Source: Takakia lepidozioides (Eukaryota > Streptophyta > Takakiopsida > Takakiales > Takakiaceae). From it: a DNA stretch of 64,000 bases. The stretch lies in assembly GCA_030704615.1 (NCBI GenBank), contig CM060731.1, positions 75,184,756 to 75,248,755 on the forward strand, read 5' to 3'. A model generated the notes under the pieces. The model did no database searches. It saw only the letters and a list, made by a program, of their open reading frames with translations, and had not been told where the DNA came from. Below are positions 57,529-64,000 of this stretch, one piece after another; position 1 is the first letter of the stretch, and each line of letters starts with the position of its first letter. Position numbers and translations under genes: made by a program.

Positions 57529-58532
57529 CGGAAGGCTTACCAGAAGGATGAGATGGGGAAGTCCGTGATGCGGGACTTGAGGATGGGGGTTAAAACGCAG
57601 TTCCACTTGCAAAATGGCTGCTCCGGTACAAGCAAAAGAGTCTCTACGTGCCGAAGGGAGGGATCAGAGATAGTCTCTTGAGAGAATGCCACGATGGCCC
57701 GCTTGCGGGCCACGGCGGAGTCAAGCGCACCGCAACACTCTTGAAAAAAAAGTATTTCTGGCCCAAACTAAGGGAGGAAGCCGTGGAGTATGTCAAGACA
57801 TGCACCACATGCCAACAAAACCGGAGCGAGTACAAAAAGCAAGCGGGGCTGTTACAACCCTTGCCGATTCCAGAGGGGTCTTGGGAAAGTGTCTCGATGG
57901 ACTTCATGACTGCTATGCCGCTGTCAAAAGGATTCGATGCAATCATGGTGGTGGTGGATAGATTCAGTAAAATGGGCCATTTCATCCCCACCAAGGAGAC
58001 GACAACGGCGCAAGAGACGGGGCGACTTTACTTCGCCCACATCTTCAAGCATCATGGACTCCCGAAGGATATTGTCTCGGACCGCGATCCAAAATTTACT
58101 GGTAAATTTTGGAGGGTACTTTGGATGAAAATGGGGACGAGGCTCAAAATGAGCACCGCCTTCCGACCTACGACGGACGGCCAAACGGAAAGGATGAATT
58201 CCGTGGTGAAGCAGATCTTGCGGAATTACGTAACGGCAGACCAATCGGACTGGGTGGAGCACTTGGATGCGGCGGAGTTCTGTTATAATAACACAAAACA
58301 CTCTGCAATGGGAGTTTCCCCCTTCGTATTGGTCTATGGAAAAGCACCTCTGGTGCCGACAAGTTGGGCCGCCCAGGACGTTGAGGAACCGACAGCAGCA
58401 ACAGTGCTGGAAGAACGCAAGCGTTTGTTGAAGCTCGCAAAGTACAACATTGCCAAAGCTAGGAAACGGTATGAACGGCAGGCAAATCGGAAGCGGAGGG
58501 AGGTTAAGTTTGAGGCAGACACAGAGGTCTGA
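57529..58532 (+). pseudogene. gypsy-2 integrase
   Basis: The reading begins at LIRKAYQKD, just after element C. It has a zinc region H..H..CTTCQQNRSEY (HGGVKRTATLLKKKYFW before it), then the DDE core: SVSMDFMTAMP (D), IVSDRDPKF (D) and GQTERMN (E). A TGA near 58530 ends the ORF. The C-terminal part VNIKNFRLP and LSPKFVP continues after it. It would insert cDNA into the genome. The catalytic residues look complete. Confidence 0.87.
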
Positions 58533-58938
58533 TTGAATATCAAGAATTTTCGACTACCTCCGGAAGTGAGTCCAAAGTTCGTACCTCTGTATGCGGGACC
58601 CTTTCGCACCTGGAAGGTTATGAATGAGGATGAGTATGAATTGGAGCTGCCCGGCAAATAGCAAGGTGCATCCGGTATTCCATGTCTCCCTTTTGAAGCC
58701 TTACTTCAAAGATGAAGCGCGTCCGAATCGGCATCAAGTGTTGCGTCCGCCACCTGTGATGTTGGATCATGAAAATGAACCTGAGTACGAGGTGGAGGCA
58801 GTGTTTAAGTCGAGGAGGTTCAAGAATCGAGAAACGGAGTATCTCGTGAAATGGAAGGGCTATCATTATGTGGAGGCATCTTGGGTGCGTGCCTCAAAAA
58901 TGGGAAACGCATCCGAGGCGGTTGCAGCTTTTGAATGA
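58533..58938 (+). pseudogene. gypsy-2 integrase C-terminus with chromodomain
   Basis: After the stop near 58530, the sequence continues with KFVPLYAGPFR and VYELELP-like wording, a TAG near 58659, then FHVSLLKPYFKD and a chromodomain (YEVEAVFKSRRF, EYLVKWKGYHYVEASWV). Chromodomains direct some gypsy elements to particular chromatin. This places gypsy-1/2 in the chromovirus branch. Confidence 0.88.
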
Positions 58939-59883
58939 CGACCTCAAAAGCGGAAGAAGCGTTGATGGGGACATCAACCTTGGATCGTGGGGGAGGAAAT
59001 GCATGCTTAGCCCGGCTTAGCTAGTTCAGGAATCCGATTGCAAAAACTTGTGTTGTACAAATTTTGTTATAAATGAAATGGTTTCCAAATGTTGTGCATC
59101 CTATTTTGTTTGGAATGGTGATGCATGGTATGATTGGCTAGTGTGTAGAATGCATGCTAAGCTTACAAAGTGGGAGAGGTAAATTGGATTAATCGTGTTT
59201 TTGTGTAGTGCTGAAATCGGGTGACTCCCACCCAAGGGGCAAGGAAACTTGCACCTTCGTTGGGAGTTCACGTGCTAGTGCGCACCTAGCGCGTGCGCGT
59301 ACTATAACTGCGCCCTAACTGCGCTACCGAGGGGGTTGCCTTGTAATGCGGGCTAACGCGGAAGCTACGTACTTCCGTTCACGTACTATAATCGTGTAGC
59401 CTCGGGACGAAGTCGTATTGCGGCTTCGGCGTGTTCCCGTACCTCAAGCCAACATTCCAAGACGGACCCAATTGTAGTGATTGGGGTGCACGGTTGGTTC
59501 AAGGTTATCTTCCTAGTAAAAAAGGGTTCAAGGCGAACCCTTGCTCAAGGTGATGCCAAAAGCGACATCACAAGTGGTCGCAAACAAATGTTGTTGCAGT
59601 AAGGCGATTCGATCCTCGGGAAGGATCGTTCCTTGGCCTTGAAGTGGGTCAAGAAGAGTGCACTGGGATGAGCTTGAGAGGCTCCACCCTTGGCCGGGTT
59701 TTGGAGGAAGTCGGCCGAACTAGCTACTGGAGAGTAGAGACAAGTGGGGGTTTGGTTCTTAGTCATGGGACGCCATGGTGCGGAAACAAACTCCTTGATG
59801 TGGGACGCCACAACTTGGATGTTCGTTTTTCTACAAAATAGACAAGTCGATGAGGACATCGACTCCCTGTTGGTAGGGGTGTG
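58939..59883 (+). other. gypsy-2 3' untranslated region
   Basis: No ORF of note. A GTGGGGGAGGAAATG purine run occurs at 58988. A GGTAGGGGTG stretch directly before the 3' LTR is a weak polypurine tract. Confidence 0.5.
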
Positions 59884-60609
59884 TGTCGCGGCCCTTTGCC
59901 TTGAGGGCAGGGGGTCGGGACACGAGAGGGGCTGCCCCTGTGGTGGGGGCAGTGGTGACAATAGATGCGGGGGCTGAAGCACCCTTGAGTCCCAAGGCAC
60001 TCAAGGAGGCGGAGGTGCTCACTAGGTGGAGCCCCGCACACCGGGTTGCGGTGGGGGTGGTTCCACGAGGGGTGGTGGTAGCTTAGTGGGACTTAGTGGG
60101 GGTGGCATAGGACTCACCATGGGGGCGGAGACCTTGTCGGTAGGAGTCGTGGGGAGTCTTGGGACTCATCACGGTCCAATGGGACCGTGGTGGGTGGGCC
60201 AAGACTCACCGCGACTCATCACCGGGAGTCGCGGGTTTTCGTGGTGGTTCGCCATAAAATGGCATGGTTGTTTGTGAAACCCCCGCGGACAGTCACAGAA
60301 GTATATATAGGGAGTAGTAACCCCGAGAATGGTGCAAGCCCGTTGATGTCCAAAAACTAGTGAGCAAGCGAGCGAGCCAGAAAGCGACCAAGGAGTGGGG
60401 AGCTATTCCGGACTGCCATCCACCAAAGAGAATTTCCACTAGGCCCAAATTGGTGGAGGGTTTCTGGGAAGAGTAAAGGGGGACCGTTATGTCCCGGTGA
60501 GCAGCCGAAGCTCCAAGTTGGCCCGACGGTCAGGTTGGGAGTTAGGCGCGCGCATCGAAGCGAGTAACTATGACTTGAAGGGGAGCTTACCGAAGTGAGG
60601 TGCGCGACA
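59884..60609 (+). repeat. 3' LTR of gypsy-2
   Basis: It starts TGTCGCGGCCC and ends GCGCGACA. It is followed by GTGTG, equal to the five bases before 46483. Confidence 0.9.
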
Positions 60610-62030
60610 GTGTGGGAATGGTGGCGAAGTTTTACGAGTGTTGGAAACGCCCAACCCAGTGAGAGGGCGGATAAACCTACTGTCAGCAAAGGAGTGGTCC
60701 GTGGAGGAGCCACACGAGCCCCAGTTTTTTCTGCGATAGGGAGTCGAGCCCAGATTGGATCAAGGGGATTTTGGAGAAATACCAGGATGTGATGCCGGAG
60801 GATTTACCAAGCGGCTTGCCACCGCGAAGAGGAGTTGACCACAACATTAAGGTGATACCGGGATCGGAGCCGCCTGCCAAGGCGCCTTACCGGTTGAGCC
60901 ACAGAGAGTTGGTCGAGCTGAAGGCTCAGCTCAAGGATCTAATGTCAAAGGGGTACATCCGGCTGAGTAAGTCACCTTACGGAGCCCCGGTGCTATTCGC
61001 AGACAATAAAGATGGGACGCTGCGGATGTGTGTCGATTATAGGGCTCTGAATAAGGTGACTATAAAAAACTGGTACCCTTTGCCAAGGATCAACGACCTC
61101 TTCGATCGATTGGCAGGAGCAAAGTATTGCAGCCGGATCGATTTGCGCTCTGGCTACCATCAAATCCAAGTGGCGGAAGAAGATGAGGAGAAGACCGCGT
61201 GCAGGACAAGATATGGTTCGTATGAGTTCTTGGTGATGTCTTTTGGGCTCACCAACGCACCCGCGACCTTTAGCACACTATGAACAACATTTTCCAGGAG
61301 TGGTTGGATGACTTTGTGATCGTGTACATCGACGACATCTTGGTGTACTCAAAAACAAAGGAGGAGCACCTGGAGCACCTCAAAAGGGTGTTCCAGAAAT
61401 TGCGGGAAGAGAAGCTGTATGCCAAAGCTTCAAAGTGCGAATTCGGGTTAGAAAAGTGGAGTTCCTAAGGCATGTGATTACACAGGATGGGATCAAAATG
61501 GATGACAGAAAGGTGAGGGCGATCTTGGACTGGGAGCCTCCGACTTTGGTCCCGGGAGTGCGATCCTTCCTAGGACTCGCCTCCTATTACCGAAAGTATT
61601 TGAGAAATTTCGCCAAGATCCCGGGGCCGCTGTCGGACCTTCTGTGTAAATCCAAAGTATGGGTATGGAACACCTTTTGTGGAACACCTTTTGAGATTCA
61701 TACGGATGCGTCGGACTTCGCAATAGGGGGTGTGCTCATGGAGGATGGATGTCCAGTGGCTTACGAAAGTAAGAAACTGAATGAAGTGGAGCGAAGGTGG
61801 GCCTACGCACGAGAAAGAAATGAAGGCGGTAGAGCATTGCCTTGAGCATTGGCACCACTATGTTGGTTCCAACCCGGCGAAGGTGTTCACGGACAATGTC
61901 ACGGTGAAGTATTTTGCCATGCAACCTAAGTTGTCCCCAAAACAACGTAGGTGGCAAGACACTTTGGCGGTGTTCGATGTGGATATCCAGTATACAGTTG
62001 GGCAGTCTAGGTACCAACCACAGTCTCTGA
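60610..62030 (+). pseudogene. gypsy-1 reverse transcriptase and RNase H
   Basis: Continuation of gypsy-1 after the gypsy-2 insertion. The RT blocks are [60 protein letters not shown] and the active site [12 protein letters not shown] (YIDD). A one-base frame change is near 61280 and another near 61440. RNase H then has VPGVRSFLGLASYYRKY and FEIHTDASDFAIGGVL, with about 75 bp missing before it compared with gypsy-2. It ends with KYFAMQPKLSPKQRRWQDTL and DIQYTVGQ, then runs into foreign sequence. Confidence 0.85.
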
Positions 62031-62140
62031 AGTGACAAGGACTCCAGTCCTTCAATATCCCTGCAGTGTACATGGTTGGATCGTTTGCAAGGTCCGACCA
62101 CATGTCAAGATAGTGGGAACTGGTGAAATTAATTTGCATG
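62004..62140 (-). pseudogene. fragment of the ParB/methyltransferase-like gene
   Basis: The minus strand reads LDMWSDLANDPTMYTAGIL, then DWSPCHFRDCGWYLDCP. This matches the middle of the gene at 40.9 kb (LDLWLVPAGNQTMFTTGIL, then DWGPDHLSACGWYLDCP), so the family has more than one copy. It is only about 45 codons long. It begins exactly where gypsy-1 similarity stops. Confidence 0.65.
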
Positions 62141-62645
62141 ATGAGCATAACATTTGTGCCATGAATCTCACCCACATCCACTGGGCTGATTGTTGTGAAA
62201 GTCCATGCGTAGACTAGAATCAACATGTTCAATGTTGAGATGCCCCTGAGTTTCCTGTCACCAACTAGCATACCTGGCAATCTGAGTGGCTTGTAATGAC
62301 CAATAGAATCCATCTTTCAGCATTTGAAAGGAGAGGCATCCATCTCTGTGGCCCACAATTCCACAAGAAATTGCTTTACTACTTTCAACAATTCACTGAG
62401 CTTCCAGCCAATCATGATAGGAGGGATACAAATTGCTCACATATACAGGGGCTCAGATGGTCCAGGGCTGGCTTCATATGCATTGAACTCTAAGCCAAAT
62501 TACTTGGGGTAAAATTCTTATATATAGAGGTCACATTGGAGGGTTGCAGATGGTCCAGGGCTAGCTACTCCACCTGCAGTCTCTATAATTGCCCACTTCG
62601 TCATCTCACTTCCACCTCTGTCTCTCTCATTCTTAACTCCCTCCT
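62141..62645. other. unassigned sequence
   Basis: No gene recognised. A short near repeat, GCAGATGGTCCAGGGCTAGCT and TCAGATGGTCCAGGGCTGGCT, occurs at about 62545 and 62455. Confidence 0.35.
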
Positions 62646-62649
62646 GACC

Positions 62650-62815
62650 CTCGCTACCTGAAGACAATATTCAATTTTTGACTCACTGTCTTGGGTACTC
62701 TGACCAGACACCCTCTTCAAATCCATTCAAGGATAAACTTGTGCATGTACCTTTGTTTACCAACTTTGAATATGTTGAGGCTGAACCAAAGCTCAGCCCC
62801 TTTCACACTCTAGTA
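62650..62815 (+). pseudogene. LINE C-terminal fragment
   Basis: The plus strand reads EDNIQFLTHCLGYSDQ and VHVPLFTNFEYVEAEPK, similar to EDNIHFLIHCPGFSHQ and VHVPLFTNFESLEAEPK of the LINE relic at 51.0-51.2 kb on the other strand. It is another copy of the same family, cut before and after. Confidence 0.7.
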
Positions 62816-62879
62816 GTGGGAATTACTTTGATAGAGCAATTCGTTTAGGTTTTCCAGATTTCCAGATTCAACTAAAGGC

Positions 62880-63450
62880 ACATTTGTTTGCATTTGCAGT
62901 GCGTGTGCAAGTCTGGCAGCCCTGGAAAAGTGGAAAGAGATCCATGGTGACATCGTCAAATCTGGAATTGTACCAGATGTCATTCTGAACACTGCCCAAC
63001 GCGATGCTTGCAGGGTATACACAGTAGGGGCGCGGGATGGAGGCTTTGGAGACCTATGAGCAAATGATGTGCGAAGGGGTGAAGCCCGACCACATCACGT
63101 TTGTGTGTGTTTGCAGTGCGTGTGCAAGCCTGGCTGTCTGGAAAATGGCAAAGAGGTCCATGGTTGCATCGTCAAAGCTGGAATTGTACCAGATGTCATC
63201 CTGAACACTACCCTGGTGGACATGTATGCCAAATGTGGGAGCATTGAGGATATGGAGGGAGTTTTCCACACTAAGCTGAACGAGATTTGGTGTCGAGGAA
63301 TGCCATACTTGCAGGGTATGCACAGCAGGGGCGTGTGATGGAGGCCTTGGAGACCTATGAGCAAATGATGTGCGAAGGGGTGAAGCCCGACCACATCATG
63401 TTTGTGTGCGTTTGCAATGCGTGTGCAAGCCTGGGTCTGTTCCCGTGTTT
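62880..63450 (+). pseudogene. PPR protein gene fragment, partly duplicated
   Basis: Phrases of plant PPR proteins (VHGCIVKAGIVPDVILNT, LVDMYAKCGSIED, NAILAGYAQQGRV, ALETYEQMMCEGVKPDH) occur in two successive partial copies, 62890-63115 and 63115-63425, with frame changes between. PPR proteins bind organelle RNA. Here stops and frameshifts exclude a working product. Confidence 0.75.
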
Positions 63451-63589
63451 TTTGTGGTCTTTGTCATAGCATCTCCCTGTTTTGGTTTTATCTTATAGTC
63501 CTATGCCCATGTAGCTCCCTTGGTAAGCTAATAAGATTAACCTACTTACGAAGGGCATAGCTGTATTCCAGAGAACTTTGTTGAGCAGG

Positions 63590-63735
63590 TTGTCATTGTC
63601 AGATGCTAGCAGCAAGACAAGGATGTATGCATGATTTGTGCAGAGGCATGGATAGCTGAAGGAGCAGGGATAGAGTGTGGGTCCAGATTCATCCAAGGGT
63701 ACTGGACTTCAAGCTCCAGATTACCTATGATTCGG
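63590..63735 (+). repeat. dispersed repeat family R (copy 6)
   Basis: ATAGCTGAAGGAGCAGGGATAG followed by GGGTCCAGATTCATCCAAGG and CTCCAGATTACCTATGATTC, as at 11760-11840 and 49660-49970. Confidence 0.6.
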
Positions 63736-63985
63736 GGGTTGCTATTCCATGAGCTCATGAGCTCATGAGCGGGCATGGCTCACCCATGAGCCGCCATGTA
63801 ACACACTTCGAATTTCGGCAGATTTTTTTCGGGCCCAAAACTATAAAATAATCGAAAGTAGTATAAGAAGAGAAGGTTTTCGAAGATTTCCGCGCTCATG
63901 CTGGAAGCACTCCGCTCATAAGTACCAGTGTCCGCTCATGACTTGGAGCCCAAGCTCATGGACCGCCAGGCCAGGTCATAGAAAA
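63735..63985. repeat. CATGAGC/GCTCATG cluster, possible transposon end or MITE
   Basis: It starts GGGGGTTGCTATTCCATGAGC, like 44093. CATGAGC/GCTCATG motifs are dense at 63748-63800 and again at 63893-63965, around an AT-rich core, as in a short non-autonomous element. It may also extend past the window. Confidence 0.45.
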
Positions 63986-64000
63986 ACTGAATTCTGGGCA

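Larger units (their letters stand above)
46483..60609 (+). mobile_element. gypsy-2: non-autonomous gypsy element nested in gypsy-1
   Basis: LTRs of 723 bp (46483-47205) and 726 bp (59884-60609) are nearly identical, and the 5-bp target duplication GTGTG (46478-46482 and 60610-60614) is exact. The insertion site is within the protease-RT linker of gypsy-1: with one GTGTG copy removed, the gypsy-1 reading frame continues across the junction. The internal region is heavily deleted (no zinc knuckle, no protease, no RT start) and contains two other elements (48562-54446 and 54447-57528). Confidence 0.92.
44331..62030 (+). mobile_element. gypsy-1: chromodomain-family gypsy element, interrupted
   Basis: A 5'-truncated LTR (44331-44868) is followed by a primer site, gag and protease (44924-46482), then the whole gypsy-2 element (46483-60609), then the rest of protease/RT/RNase H (60610-62030). 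It ends in RNase H at an abrupt junction near 62004-62035, where a methyltransferase-gene fragment begins. Integrase, chromodomain and 3' LTR of this copy are missing. Confidence 0.85.

Overview
The window looks like land-plant nuclear DNA made almost entirely of nested transposable elements. It has spliced genes with GT/AG introns, Ty3/gypsy retrotransposons with chromodomains and tRNA primer sites, CACTA and Mutator-like DNA transposons, LINE and SINE pieces, and broken host gene fragments (PPR, ribosomal protein eS1/RPS3a). I see no intact host gene. The repeat content and the PPR style suggest a seed-free plant (fern, lycophyte or bryophyte), but that is inference only.

Layout. 1-2.3 kb: a CAGACC-rich tract and an unidentified broken ORF, then a gypsy integrase remnant. 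2.9-35.6 kb: a CACTA (En/Spm) complex. Its main copy runs from a degraded left end near 10.62 kb to a terminus at 35,610. It carries a TNP2-type transposase (minus strand), and a 13.15-kb gypsy element (16,212-29,363, 5-bp duplication CGGTG) sits just upstream of that gene. The second CACTA gene (30.3-34.4 kb) is a TNPA-like gene with an FCP1-type phosphatase domain in its middle. The right half of this complex, with part of the gypsy LTR, is present again inverted at 2,923-10,002. The left arm holds PPR and eS1 gene fragments.

35.6-44.2 kb: a Mutator-like element with two divergent genes. One is a transposase relic with a SWIM zinc finger. The other is a multi-exon gene with a ParB-like N-terminal region and a motif resembling N4/N6 DNA methyltransferases. 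A tandem repeat lies between them.

44.3-62.0 kb: a chromodomain-type gypsy element (gypsy-1) interrupted by a second member of its own family (gypsy-2, 46,483-60,609, 5-bp duplication GTGTG). Gypsy-2 is itself interrupted by an unclassified terminal-inverted-repeat element (48,562-54,446) and by a minus-strand Athila/Tat-like gypsy fragment (54,447-57,528). 62.0-64.0 kb: short relics (methyltransferase-gene fragment, LINE, PPR, dispersed repeats).

Nearly every coding unit carries frameshifts or stops, so most genes are called pseudogenes. Exon boundaries are my reading of GT/AG sites and have no transcript support. All homology statements come from motif recognition, not from searches.
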